DNA of 64,000 nucleotides from Panopea generosa (Eukaryota > Mollusca > Bivalvia > Adapedonta > Hiatellidae), in contig CM055908.1 in the NCBI GenBank assembly GCA_029582155.1, positions 16,479,352-16,543,351 of the forward strand. The letters run 5' to 3'. This document shows, piece by piece, positions 10,901 through 20,065 of this stretch. The first letter of the stretch is position 1. Each line of letters starts with the position of its first letter. A program made the position numbers and the translations under genes. The notes under the pieces are model-generated. The model searched no databases and had not been told where the DNA came from. It saw only the letters and a list, made by a program, of their open reading frames with translations.

Positions 10901-13766
10901 TCAATGCAAACCACATGTTTATGTTTCAAAAGGTTGAGATGAGAACAAGCAGGCTAGTAGTTTAGCAACACCTTCTCTTACATATTTGCATTAATGACTT
11001 ACCGGTTGTTTTTTTCGATATATAGTGAACCCCGGCAGGTTTAAATGCAGGTTTAAAAAAATGAAATAGAATTTTTTTACATATTATGATGTCCGTGTTA
11101 AACATGATTTGTAACAAAGACTCAATTAGCAGATGCTATGAATAGAGTTGTTAATTAGTATTTTAAACCAGAACTGAGTTTGCCTAAATTTTTACTGAAG
11201 CATTGTTGTTTCAAATGTGCCCCACTACAAGGAGATTCATATTTGTCAAAATAGTGGGGTTTAACTGTTTTAAGGGGCCAGGAGGGGTCCATAAGTGTAA
11301 AAAATGACATAATAAAAAGGGTTTTATTTCAAACACAACAAATAAAGTTGCTTAGTTAGAGTTGAGACAATTCTGAACCAGAGTCGAGTCATTTAAAAGA
11401 AATAACTGCTTAGTCTTCATTCACCAAATTCTTTCATTTTCATGATCAGTGGGAGTAGAACATACATCACCTGGAGGTATTCAATACCAATATACTGTAT
11501 ATCACATGGCAGGAGCTAGTGGAGGCTCTATAACACCTCTTTCCGGATACCAGCTTCCAGTACAAGCAGTTCCAATATCAGGGCACCAGGCACCGACACA
11601 GCAGTCAAACAAAGCAGGGTACCAACCAGTCTCACAACAACTGCCGTATGAAGCAGGACCGTCTGCAGATCAGCTGTTTCCGTCCAGTAAAGACTATCCA
11701 ACAGACCAGTATGGTAAACATCCGGTAGATAGTACATCAGCTTCAGGAGAAGGATATACTATGCCATCAGGTTTGAGACATTACGTCGATATGCCCAAGA
11801 CCAACCTCACCCGTCATCTCATCTCAGCTATCATTTCATCTCACCTTTCAACTCACCTGTCATTTCTTGTCTCTCACCTCACTTATTACCTCACCTGTCA
11901 TGTCTTGTCTCTCACCTCACTTCTCACCTCACCTCTCTCATCTCACTTATCACCTCAAGTTTCTCCACCTCACTTCTTACCTCTTGTCTCTCACCTCACA
12001 TCTCACCTCTTGTCTTTCAACTCATCTCTCACCTCGTGTCTCTCACCTCTTGTCTCTTACCTCATCTCTTACTTTGTGTCTCTCACCTCTTGTCTCTCAC
12101 CTCTTGCCTCAACTCATCTCTCACCTTTTGTCTCTCACATCTTGTTTCTCATCTCACCTCTCATATATTGTCTCTCACCTCGTGTCTCTCACCTCATCTC
12201 TCACCTCTTGTCTCTCACCTTTTTTGTCTCACCTCAACTCTCACATATTGTCTCTCATCTCACCTCTTTCCTCGTGTCTCTCAATTAACCTCACTCCTCT
12301 TGTTTCTCACGTCACCTCTCATCTCTTGTCTCTAACCTCTTGTTTCTCACCTCACCTCTCACCTAGTGTCTCCCACCTCATCTCTCACCAATTGCCTCTC
12401 ACCTCATCTCTCACCATTTGTCTCTCACCTCACCTCTTGTCTCACCCCACATGTCACCTCTTGGCTCTCACCTCTTGTCTCTCATCTCACTTCACATATT
12501 GTCTCTCACCTCTTGTCTCTCACCAATTTCTCTCATCTCGTGTCTCTCACCTCACCTTGTGTCTCTCATCTCACCTCTTGTCTCTCACCTCGTGTCTCTC
12601 ACCTCATCTCTCACCTCTTGTCTCTCACTTAATATCTCACCAACTGTCTCTCACCTCTTGTCTCTCACCTTACCTCTTGTCTCTCATCTCATGTCTCTCA
12701 ACTCATTTCTCACTATTTGTCTCTCACCTCATCTCTCACCAATATCTCTCCTCAGTTATCGTCTCACACCTCATCTCGCCATCACTTAACTTTTATTTCA
12801 TGTTACCGTTTATTTTCTAACTGTATATCTGAAGGTATATGTTGCAATTCTGTGGGTTTATAATTTAATCGGTTCTTACTCAACACTTGGTTGGTTATTT
12901 GTTATTACTGTAGTCCATCGAATATAACCCGCCCACAAGTTTAACCCTAAGGCTGATTTTTAAGCCAACGTGGTTAAAAAATGCCTATATCCTTGAACAA
13001 TGTGTAGCATAAAACTGTTCGTTTACTACCGCTGCCATTTGGACATAATTGGAAAAGTTGTTAAGTATATTAAGTGAACGATGTCCTGCATTGAGATAAA
13101 ACTTCTTGTAAATATAACCACACTGTTGCCCATTGTAAAATGATCCAACACATAACACAAATCTTCTGGTAAATAGAACTATGCTGTTGTCCCATTATAA
13201 TATGGTTCGATACATAATGCAAAACGTGTTACAATATTTTAGTCGACTACAAAATTTAAAACTCTAATTTCAAACCAGAATTGTTAAAATCCTGTTAATG
13301 GTACAATATGTGATCTTATTATTGAATTGGATGAAATTGTTTTTGTATGAAGTTGTTCCAATTGTGACCATGTATTTTTGTGTCAATTACACCTAAACAC
13401 ATACCTCTACTTACGGTTGAATACTTTCTATTTGATTCATGCCAACAAATCCACTGCTTGTCACATATCAGATGAAATTTTGCCATGAGTTCTGAAAGGC
13501 TGTTAAGTTTGATTTCATTCCAATACGTTCTAAATCGCAAGTTGGGGTGTAGTTTGGGTGTAGTTGGGGCGTAGAATCTCAGATATTATGAATCACAAGT
13601 TGATCATAAAGCATGCATAAAGATGGTAAAAATCCTTCAACTGTCCATTTCAGTCCCCTAATATGAGATCATATTCTTTAAGTTCATTATAAATAGTTGA
13701 TTTAACTATGTTCCAGCACCCCAGTATTCAGATGAGCCTCCTCCGCCGTACCATCCGGGAATGTAG
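1946..13766 (+). CDS. Gene 1: type I single-pass membrane protein with Cys-rich ectodomain and C-terminal PPxY motif (343 aa, 6 coding exons)
   Basis: The model joins 1946-1997, 3000-3244, 8761-8893, 9873-10103, 11450-11770 and 13717-13766. All junctions are GT/AG, phases agree, and the sum is 1032 nt (343 aa plus TAG). Residues 1-17 form a signal peptide (MNIIIFLYVLLMVDITA). Residues 18-169 are an ectodomain with six Cys (DYC, QIC, LVC, DDC, LTC, PWC). About 170-190 is a transmembrane helix (FFGILGIIAASIGAYV), followed at 188-197 by CCCSCC and YCC, probable palmitoylation sites. The cytoplasmic tail is Gln/Pro/Ser/Tyr-rich and ends DEPPPPYHPGM, a PPxY ligand for WW domains such as those of NEDD4-type ubiquitin ligases. 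The layout resembles Shisa and CYYR1 proteins, but the Cys spacing is not diagnostic. The exact function is unknown; trafficking adaptor or receptor is inference. Further 5' UTR exons probably lie upstream. Confidence 0.8.
2578..2815 (+). mobile_element. tRNA-derived SINE, family 1
   Basis: The head resembles tRNA-Leu/Ser (GCCAGAGTGGTCTAAGGC, box A; TAGGTTTGAGTCCCG, box B). The body contains GTTTGCCAATTACTTGC and ATTCATTCTGAGGACTT, and the tail contains GGATATGCCAT and GAAAATGGCATTAAA. Related copies lie at 34225-34470 and 58030-58280, with tail fragments at 15885-15945 and 55010-55084. It is in intron 2 of gene 1. Confidence 0.75.
2891..2927. repeat. Perfect 17-bp stem hairpin
   Basis: ATAAATTAATTGCTAGA, a 3-base loop TAA, then its exact reverse complement. 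It lies about 70 bases upstream of the exon 2 acceptor of gene 1. Confidence 0.7.
3000..3244 (+). CDS. Gene 1 coding exon 2 (ectodomain, first part)
   Basis: The acceptor TTTTTACAG ends at 2999 and the donor ATG|GTGAGA is at 3245. It encodes residues 18-99, with DYCKQRSW, HFSFHGN, QICFLNFNF, LVCVETS and DDCRLTIQL. The alternation of hydrophobic residues suggests a beta-rich fold. The ATG at 2942 that opens this frame is intronic and is not the start. Confidence 0.75.
3372..3871. mobile_element. TTAA-flanked MITE, family M1, copy 1
   Basis: A 500-bp non-coding element bounded by TTAA. Its long terminal inverted repeats, about 70 bp, start AGCAACACATCCACGTTT, and the right end mirrors them (AAACGTGGATGTGTTGCT). 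An inner inverted repeat lies around the CACGCTTTATAATTTGGACA region. A near-identical copy is at 25874-26369. TTAA target sites are typical of piggyBac-type elements; assignment to that superfamily is inference. Confidence 0.75.
3888..4185 (+). mobile_element. tRNA-derived SINE, family 2, copy 1
   Basis: The head carries TTAGCTCAGTCAGTAACAC (box A region) and GAATTCGAATCCCTGCCC (box B region). The tail contains TTAGCCCTCAATGGCATAAA and ends in an ATTCAATCAATCGGTCAATC-type repeat. A reverse-oriented copy is at 36495-36800. It is inserted directly after the M1 MITE. Confidence 0.75.
4200..4345 (+). mobile_element. tRNA-derived SINE, family 3, second copy
   Basis: GCACATGGTCCAGTGGTATA forms the box A region and GTGTGTTCGATCCTCC the box B region, followed by CCCTTGAGCAAGACAC. 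It is the same family as 930-1128 and sits directly after a family-2 SINE, making a SINE cluster in intron 2 of gene 1. Confidence 0.65.
4346..4879. other. Intron 2 sequence, nothing recognised
   Basis: AT-rich intronic sequence between the SINE cluster and the minisatellite. No coding frame or clear repeat is seen. Confidence 0.5.
4880..6975. repeat. 2.1-kb minisatellite with 48/54-bp units (intron 2 of gene 1)
   Basis: About 40 units built on AAGGTACTTTAAGGGGGTAT plus TTGTCTGGCTGTTTGTCCAT plus ACACCCAC. A 6-bp insertion (TATGTG) turns 48-bp units into 54-bp units. After about 6360 a derived set with GGTACTATAAGGG and short TTTGCCCATACACCCACTGG units forms a higher-order pattern. Because both unit lengths are multiples of three, long open frames appear on both strands; they lack protein-like features. 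Confidence 0.9.
7255..7640. repeat. Diverged direct repeat, copy B (partner at 85-475)
   Basis: Same orientation and order of landmarks as copy A (TCTCATTTTCAAATACCCTA, GGAATTCTCTACAAATCGAG, TCAAGGAAAGTACTTGACAT, GCAAGTTTCCTATACTTCTA), with a roughly 40-bp insertion around 7375-7420 relative to copy A. Confidence 0.6.
7641..8269. other. Intron 2 sequence, nothing recognised
   Basis: AT-rich intron. Two short related blocks, TGTGTAGCTGCATAATTA near 7660 and TGTGTAGCTGCATACTTA near 7822, suggest an old local duplication. No gene is seen. Confidence 0.45.
8270..8365. repeat. Dispersed repeat shared with the palindrome spacer
   Basis: The blocks TTTGGTGGTGCAGAGGTTGA and AAGTTTCACTTCTTTCATT reappear in reverse complement at 57435-57545. 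Ends and family are unknown. Confidence 0.5.
8761..8893 (+). CDS. Gene 1 coding exon 3 (ectodomain, second part)
   Basis: The acceptor AATATTTCAG ends at 8760. A competing upstream CAG at 8738 would bring an in-frame TGA, so it is disfavoured. The exon encodes NLTCHSALSSPWCGEG, HVLFVPKYKD and ISLKIYTKE. NLT is an N-glycosylation sequon. The donor AAGAAG|GTATGAA is repeated in tandem immediately downstream. Confidence 0.75.
8888..8975 (+). promoter_or_regulatory. Tandemly repeated 5' splice site of gene 1 exon 3
   Basis: The donor context AAGAAG|GTATGAA occurs three times at exact 22-bp spacing (GT at 8894, 8916 and 8938), followed by a decayed fourth unit. Only the first keeps the frame into exon 4; use of the others would add 22 or 44 nt. 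This is seen directly; alternative splicing is inference. Confidence 0.8.
9065..9307. mobile_element. TTAA-flanked MITE, family M2, copy 1
   Basis: A 243-bp element bounded by TTAA with short terminal inverted repeats (CCCTTTACT and AGTAAAGGG). It holds a long central hairpin and, near its right end, one or two copies of a TCTATATTAGAAGTGTCCAA motif. A second copy at 14862 has that motif expanded into an array. It sits in intron 3 of gene 1. Confidence 0.7.
9119..9185. repeat. 67-nt near-perfect hairpin inside the M2 MITE
   Basis: The 33-bp arms start GAAAACAGTGCAGGAAG and end at GATTGCTCGT, separated by a single A, with one mismatch by my count. It would be present in the unspliced gene 1 transcript and resembles a miRNA or siRNA precursor in shape. 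No evidence of processing is available. Confidence 0.8.
9562..9855 (+). mobile_element. tRNA-derived SINE, family 4
   Basis: The head GGACTAGTGGTAGAGCAACC (box A region) and GGTCATGGGTTCGATCAC (box B region) is followed by a non-tRNA body with GTCCAGTGTCAGTATAATGT and TGGATGGGGTATC. The tail is ACAACAACAAC. It ends about 20 bases before the exon 4 acceptor of gene 1, so its tail borders the polypyrimidine tract. Confidence 0.75.
9873..10103 (+). CDS. Gene 1 coding exon 4 (stalk, transmembrane helix, Cys cluster)
   Basis: The acceptor TATATTTTCAG ends at 9872 and the donor CCAG|GTTTGT is at 10104. It encodes a Pro/Thr stalk (VPTPKPEITTRG), an acidic patch made by a 12-bp duplication (SEDDSEDDSG), the membrane helix, the Cys cluster and a charged stop-transfer segment (KDGDDENR). 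Acidic residues outside and Cys/Lys just inside fit type I topology. Confidence 0.85.
10104..11449. other. Gene 1 intron 4, nothing recognised
   Basis: A 1.35-kb AT-rich intron. A short inverted pair (GCCCCACTACAAGG near 11220 and ATAGTGGGGT near 11253) hints at a decayed fold-back element. No coding sequence is seen. Confidence 0.5.
11450..11770 (+). CDS. Gene 1 coding exon 5 (cytoplasmic Q/P/S/Y-rich tail)
   Basis: The acceptor ATGATCAG ends at 11449 and the donor CCATCAG|GTTTGAG is at 11771. It encodes 107 residues rich in Gly, Ser, Gln, Pro and Tyr, with repeated GYQ motifs (SGYQLPVQ, AGYQPVSQQ). This suggests an intrinsically disordered tail. The reading frame stays open past the donor into the CTCACCTCTTGTCT array, which is coincidental low complexity. 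Confidence 0.75.
11800..12790. repeat. CT-rich minisatellite based on CTCACCTCTTGTCT (intron 5 of gene 1)
   Basis: About 1 kb of interleaved short motifs (CTCACCTC, TTGTCTCTCA, ATCTCTCACC) with no constant period, starting about 30 bases after the exon 5 donor. The strand asymmetry (polypyrimidine on +) keeps several frames open. This is low complexity, not coding. Confidence 0.9.
12791..13716. other. Gene 1 intron 5, distal part
   Basis: AT-rich. Blocks AACTTCTTGTAAATATAACC, CACTGTTGCCCATTGTAAAA and ATTAT-type text recur about 60 bp later (AATCTTCTGGTAAATAGAAC, GCTGTTGTCCCATTATAA), an old tandem duplication near 13095-13230. No gene is seen. Confidence 0.45.
13717..13766 (+). CDS. Gene 1 terminal exon (PPxY and stop)
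   Basis: The acceptor TATGTTCCAG ends at 13716. The phase-1 base from exon 5 completes Ala, giving APQYSDEPPPPYHPGM and TAG at 13764-13766. Frame continuity and a textbook PPxY next to the stop support this small exon. Confidence 0.75.
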
Positions 13767-14605
13767 AGAATTGTCACACGCTTCTATGTACAGGGAGTTA
13801 ATGACAGTATGGCAGTTTCTACATCAGCTGTTTGAAGATGAATAAGACTAAGCTACACCCAGTAACAATGTTGTCTGATAACGAGTTCAAGGATGACCCC
13901 TGATGATTTTGAAAATTTTCGTAGGTCAAGGTCATTTTTGCACAGTTCAAGGTCATCTTGGCCAAACATTCAGAATACATATGTACAGATGATTGCTGAT
14001 ATAAAATCTGTGCATTTTTGTTTTTATGGCGACAAAGTTGAAAAGTCACACAACAGCTCTTGTTGGTGTACATGTATCTGTCTGTTGGTGTTAAACTGGA
14101 TATTGTAATATACATCACTGACTAGATAATATGGTTGATAGATTGTATTATGACTATGGTAAGATCAAGTGAGTGATGTAGTGATATGTGTCTGAAACGA
14201 TTTCATGAAAGATATAACGTACAGATAATGTGGTTGTGAACATTGCCTGTGGCTCCTCAGCGTCCCATTCGCTGCAAACCCTGGGTGTATGATATATTAT
14301 CATTTATGCATACAAAGTACAGTAGATCTTTGTTGGCTCAAACACAAATGGCTTGAACAATATATATATAGTTTGAACCACTTATCTGGTCCCGAATTCC
14401 TATTTCGATGTATTCACATGTACATGTATGATATGATGTTGAACAAGACTTGGCTCGAACAGCCTTTAACTCCAACTATTTTGTCCAGTCCCGTCGGGTT
14501 CAAGCCACTGAAGTTCTACTGTATTTACTAACGAGTCACATGTATTCCTCTGGGCCCTTGAAATAAGTTCATTATTACATTTCACATTTTACTAAATATA
14601 CTAGT

Positions 14606-14611
14606 AATAAA
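14606..14611 (+). promoter_or_regulatory. Candidate poly(A) signal of gene 1
   Basis: AATAAA about 840 bases after the stop codon, in AT-rich sequence and before the M2 copy. An alternative AATAAA is at 16055-16060. Transcript evidence is lacking. Confidence 0.4.
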
Positions 14612-14861
14612 TAATGTTGCGCATAGAATGTGATGTAAATAGGACATAATGCATTGTTGAAGTTGTTATTATTATTTAACATTGTATTCAAGATATTTAG
14701 AATTCATTACATACTCTAGAACCTGAGAAAAAATAATATGCAGTTAACATTTTTTTAATATATTCATCTCAATCATTATATCACCCAGTGTATGTCTTAA
14801 GACTACTTTTTATGATAAAAAGTTAAAGTTAGTTATATAATAAGCATTGTTAAACCTTGTT

Positions 14862-15019
14862 TTAACCCTTTACTCCATAGATACGCGTTTTCCCGCACCA
14901 GTCACAGAAGGCCTTTGAAAACAGTGCAGGAAGAGTTCAGATTGCTCGTAACAAGCAATCTGAACACTTCCTGCACTGTTTTCCTCTCTGTCAGTTAATA
15001 TAAACATAATTCACCCAAT
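14862..15019. mobile_element. TTAA-flanked MITE M2, copy 2 (left part)
   Basis: Starts TTAACCCTTTACTCCATAG like copy 1 and keeps the hairpin (14917-14983; one extra mismatch, AACAAGC for AACGAGC). The right terminal repeat found in copy 1 is missing; instead the element runs into a satellite array. Confidence 0.75.
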
Positions 15020-15575
15020 AATTGAAAAGCCTTCTATATTAGTTGTCCAAAGGCGTCTATATTAGAGGTGTCCAAAGGCTTCTATATTAGAGGTGTCCAA
15101 AGGCGTCTATATTAGAGGTGTCCAAAGGCTTCTATATTAGAGGTGTCCCAAAGGCGTCTATATTAGAGGTGTCCAAAGGCTTCTATATTAGAGGTGTCCA
15201 AAGGCGTCTATATTAGAGGTGTCCAAAGGCGTCTATATTAGAGGTGTCCAAAGGCTTCTATATTAGAGGTGTCCAAAGGCTTCTATATTAGAGGTGTCCA
15301 AAGGCGTCTATATTAGAGGTGTCCAAATGCGTCTATATTAGAGGTGTCCAAAGGCTTCTATATTAGAGGTGTCCAAAGGCGTCTTTATTAGAGGTGTCCA
15401 AAGGCGTCTATATTAGAGGTGTCCAAAGGCGTCTATATTAGAGGTGTCCAAAGGCGTCTATATTAGAGGTGTCCAAAGGCATCTATATTAGAGGTGTCAA
15501 AAGGCGTCTATTTTAGAGGTGTTTAAAGGTATCTATATTAGAGGTGTCAAAAGGCTTCTATATAAAATTTATCAA
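15020..15575. repeat. 25-bp satellite grown from the MITE M2 tail
   Basis: About 22 copies of a unit made of TCTATATTAGAGGTGTCC plus AAAGGCG (or AAAGGCT). The seed motif exists as one or two copies in the intact MITE at 9065-9307. Units ending GCG and GCTT alternate in blocks, and the last few are more diverged, as expected at an array edge. Confidence 0.9.
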
Positions 15576-16844
15576 ATAATCTCCACTCTGAAAGTGAATA
15601 ACATTCATTTAACATGTTTTATATATTCATCATCATTCATTATATCGCCCAGTTTTGTCTGTAGGATTTAACCCTGGTATGAAAAACCTGAATTACTTTC
15701 TGATTTGGCATGTCAAATCATTTTCAAAATAATGTTAGCTTCAATGTTGGTGTCACCCAATACGATGCCCAACGGAAACTGATACAGCATATTATCTTAG
15801 AAATCTTTTTTTTTTCATTCCCTAAGGAAATGACCTAAAATATTAATGGTAAATTTATGATTTGTCTGTGTCAAGTGTTAAGTAGAATCTCATATGCCAA
15901 ATGTAACCTGAAATTGTTGAAAATGGCGTTAAACCCCATTAAAAAATCCATTTTCCTATTGTATATTAAGTCAGAATAGTTGTGCACTAACCTCTCCATG
16001 TGTGCTTATAACAGGCGTAAACAATTAGACTGATGACTGATTAGAAATTTCAGGAATAAAGTTTTATTTACCATCTTCCTTATTTTATGTTAGTATTTAT
16101 TGTTGTCAACTCTGTTTATTGTTATGATTCTCCTTATACTATTTAGGCAGCTGTTTTGTTGCTGATGTGAGATATTAGAGCATATACATATTTTTAATGG
16201 AATTAATAAATGTAAAATAATATTAAGTACTGTATTTGCCCTGTTGGGTGCCTTGAGGACTTTGCTGATTAGAGCACAAGTTTTGGTATAACAGAGTGAT
16301 TGGAAGTGTTATAAAGTGCAGAAGTGTAGTAAACCCACAACGGTTCTTTATATTAGCTTAATCATTTCTCAATATTTTCTTTATAACTCGGCTCTCATAT
16401 GTAAGATACAGAATTACTTTCGGACTTACCCGAATATATAAAGTATGTCGATTTGTCATGGTAAAATGACATTATTTTGAGACGCTACATCACACAACAA
16501 CTGACGGAAACTACCCAAGATGTTCAGTTTATTCTCGTTCCTTGTGGAGATGATCTATTGAATAAATGGTAAATGTACCATTTGTCTCAGTTGTGTGATA
16601 CAAATAATCTTATATTCGTGCTCATTTATTGTTAAACTGATTAAACTTGTCGATAAAGATGATAAAATGTTTGACAGAGCCTCGCATAATTTATATTTTG
16701 CCAACTCGGTTAGTAAATTCCATAACAACTGAGCACTAACATAAGATTCTTTTTCTATGTCATCATCAAATGCAAACATTTGGAGTATTTCCTTGGATAA
16801 GTTTCGTACAGGTTACATTACTGAAGATCAGTCATGATGGATCT
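15576..16844. other. Gene-free flank with a SINE tail fragment
   Basis: AT-rich. At 15885-15945 a family-1 SINE tail is visible (CATATGCCAAATGTAACCTG, GAAAATGGCGTTAAACCCCA). The rest shows no coding frame; the 74-codon minus frame near 16555 has no recognisable features. Confidence 0.5.
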
Positions 16845-17270
16845 TACACATTTACATTTTCATTATATCGGTGACTTAATAACACATAGGATAGGTCACT
16901 GGTTATATAAACTGACACATTTAGATTTTTTTATTATATCAGTGACTTAATAACACATAGGATAGGTCACTGATTATATAAACTGACACATTTACAGTTT
17001 CATTATATCAGTGACTTAATAACACATAGGATAGGTCACTGATTATATAAACTGACTCATTTAGATTTTCATTATATCAGGGACTTAATAACACATAGGA
17101 TAGGTCACTGATTATATAAACTGACATTTACATTTTCATTATATCAGTGATTTAATAACATATAGGATAGGTCACTGATTATATAAACTGACCATTTACA
17201 TTTTCAATATATCAGTGATTTAATGACATATATGATAGGTCACTGATTATATAAACTGACACATGGACAC
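16845..17270. repeat. Minisatellite of about 66-69 bp with self-complementary units
   Basis: Six units. Each contains TATATCAGTGACTTAATAAC and, inverted, TAGGTCACTGATTATATAA, so every unit can fold into a hairpin. Units also share ACACATAGGATAGGTCAC and AAACTGACACATTTA. Confidence 0.85.
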
Positions 17271-17497
17271 CTAACTGGGCAAAAATGGTATTTTTATGAA
17301 AATAATTTTGTAATTTGTTAAAAATAAATGTTGTTTTTTGAGTTATTTTTATTATGGTATAGTGCAATAAATCTGAAACCTTTTATTAAAGGAGTGTTGA
17401 GTTATATTTGCAGCATAAATATTAATTTGTTGATTTAATGATGAGCATTATTACATGGGCGTTTGAGCAGCCTGAGGAGTGAGTGTAAGAATTTTCT

Positions 17498-17547
17498 GTC
17501 AAAAATGCAACCCAGTTATGGTTCTTGTGTCTGATGTAGATATTGTT

Positions 17548-17598
<51 letters not shown>

Positions 17599-17790
17599 GG
17601 GGGGGGTTATTGTACTCGCCCCGGCGTCGGCGTTTGTTTTTCAGCTTATTTTTTTTTATCAAGTAAGCTATCTATGCAACCAATCATTGGATATGATTGA
17701 AACTTCACATGTGTGATCAGCATCATCAATGGAAAGCACAGACACAAGAACCATAACTGGGTAGCATTTTTGACAGAGTTATGGCCCTTT
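17498..17790. repeat. Fold-back repeat around a (GT)n/G25 tract
   Basis: CTGTCAAAAATGCAACCCAG and GTTATGGTTCTTGTGTCTG at the left return as reverse complement at 17738-17777. The centre holds about 16 GT units (17550-17581) and 25 consecutive G (17582-17606), then a CGGCGTCGGCG-containing block. It is a dispersed fold-back element carrying a G-rich tract that could form quadruplexes. Confidence 0.65.
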
Positions 17791-17839
17791 TTAGACTTCA
17801 AAAATATATTAAATATATTTTACTCACGAACGCATTTTG

Positions 17840-20065
17840 TAACGTGATAAACACACCTACAAGACAAAACTCTGTACTTGACTCTATTCATATTCCAAAT
17901 GACATGGTTTATACTGTAGACACAAAGTAATCCGTCTGAAATAAGTGATCATAGTGCATATTTACCATTTACTTATGAACTGAACTCATCATATGAAAGG
18001 ACCGTCTGGCTATATAAAAAAGCAAATTTTGATTTATTAAATAATAAGATGTCGTCTTTCAACTGGAGCTGTCTTTTAGATGGATCGGTACACGAAGCTT
18101 GTGATATGTTTACAGATATTTTTATCAAATTTGTTAAATTATGTGTATCATTCAAAAATGTATGTGTTTGACCTGACGATATACCTTGGTATGATTCTGA
18201 AATTCGAAAAAATGTGAAAACTATAATATAATAAAGACAATATAAAACGAACTGCAAAAAAACGCTGGAAAATTAAATGATTGGTCTAAAAAAGATTATA
18301 AAAAGATTCGAAATAAAGTAAACACCTTAAAAAACATGCAAAAGAACAATTTTTAGTAACTTAGAAATACAATTTAGCTGACTTGCTGTTTAATGATAAA
18401 ATGGGATTTTGGAAAATAATACGCCATTTTGTTAAGAATAACAATACGTCTTTTAACATTCCCCCAATTTGTGTAACGTCGCCAAATGGTCAAAACAATA
18501 TTTATTACTATTAATCAAGGAAAATCAGATTGTTTGAATGATTGTTTTTCGTCGATATTTAGCGTAGATGACTCAAATGTAACCCTTCCTGAACTCAATC
18601 TCAGAACAAAAAATCAAATTGATAGTTTTCATATTACTCAAACTGAAATTAATGATATTATCTCCTCACTGAATACAAATAAAGCCAGTGGTCCAGATCA
18701 AATAAGCCATAACCTGATAAAGGGATATTCAGACTCTATCACAAAACCATTAGCTATTATTTATAATCGTTCTGTAGGAGAGAGTATTCATGGAAGATAG
18801 CTCGAGTTCCTCCAATCTTCGAAAAGGGAGATAGACCATTTACTTCTAAGTATAGACCCGTTTCACTTCTAAGCTTTTGTGGAAAGATTCTTAAAAGATT
18901 ACTTTTAAAATATGTACAACTTCTTCTTAAAAAATCAACTTTTGTACAAATATCAGTCTGGTTTTTTACCTGGTCACAGTACAACTTATCAATTAGTCGA
19001 CATATATCACCATATCTGTCAAACGCTGGATAAAAATAAGTTTTCATGTATGGTGTTTTGCGGTATCTCAAAAGGGCTTGACAAAGTATGGCATAGGGGA
19101 CTGCTTTTCAAACAACGCGAAAACGGAATTGGAAAGTTATCAAAATGGGTATCAAAATTTTTATCAAATAGACAACAAAAGGTTGCCATTCACTCATAAC
19201 TATCTGACCTTAAACAAGTCACCGTTCCACAAGGCGCAGTCCTTGGTTCCATTTTATTCCTCATGTACGTTAACGATATCTCAGATTCACTACTTAGTCT
19301 TACAAGATTATATGCTAAGGATAGTCCTTTATTTTATTCAGCTGTAACCATTTAACACATTGAAGGAATAATTAATTACGATACAATAATAACAGAATGG
19401 TCAAAACAATTGTTGGTTAAATTCAATCCAAATAAATCTGAAGCAATGTCCTTTATCCTTATAAGTGATAATTTTTATCCACATTTTATTGTTGTTTACA
19501 CTGAAATAATGACTGTACAAAACCATAAACATCTGGGAGTTACATTTAATAGAAATGGAAAATGGACACAACATATAGAAGAAATTTTAATTTCCTCGTC
19601 TAAAATAATTGATATAATGCGAAAATTGAAATTTTCTCTTAACAGAACAGCATTAAATCAAATATACTTATCATATGTTCGACCTATTCTCGAGTATGCA
19701 TCTATTGTATGGGACGGTTGTACAGTTTCTTCATCAGAATCCCTTTAAAAGCCTCAAAACGAAGCTGCTCGCGTTGTTACCAGGCCTACACGATCCGTTT
19801 CGTCAGATAATCTATATAAAGAATGTGGTTGGGAAATTCTATCCCAAATAAGAGAAGAGAAAGTCAAAAGCGTTGCTTTAAGTTTAAGTCAGTTAATCGT
19901 ATGGTCCCTGATTATATAGATGATATTATGCCTCCTCTTGTTGGTGATATATCACGTTACCGATTACGTAACAAAAATGATATTGAGCTTCCCCTTACAC
20001 GAACTGCTTTATTTAAAATAAATTGTATCCCATTCTCGATATCATAATCGTATATTCCAGGAAAG
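17840..20065 (+). pseudogene. Dead non-LTR retrotransposon (Jockey/CR1-like), family A
   Basis: Frames broken by several stops and shifts. In order: tail of an endonuclease domain (LDSIHIPNDMVYTVD near 17880); reverse transcriptase with NTNKASGPDQISHNLIK (18680), KYRPVSLLSFCGKILKRLL (18850), YKYQSGFLPGHSTT (18945), ISKGLDKVWHRGLLFK (19065), VTVPQGAVLGSILFLMYVND (19220); then YVRPILEYASIVWDG (19675). The catalytic FADD box reads YAKDS (about 19310), so one of the two Asp is lost. The same family occurs in the palindrome arms. Boundaries are approximate. Confidence 0.85.

Noticed and set aside
11867..12820. A 317-codon Ser/Leu/His-rich open frame after gene 1 exon 5
   Set aside because: Low-complexity translation of the CTCACCTCTTGTCT array. 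The exon has a good donor at 11771 and frame continuity with the exon at 13717.
17840..20065. Possible domesticated reverse transcriptase gene
   Set aside because: Multiple stops and frameshifts, and the catalytic FADD box is altered to YAKDS.
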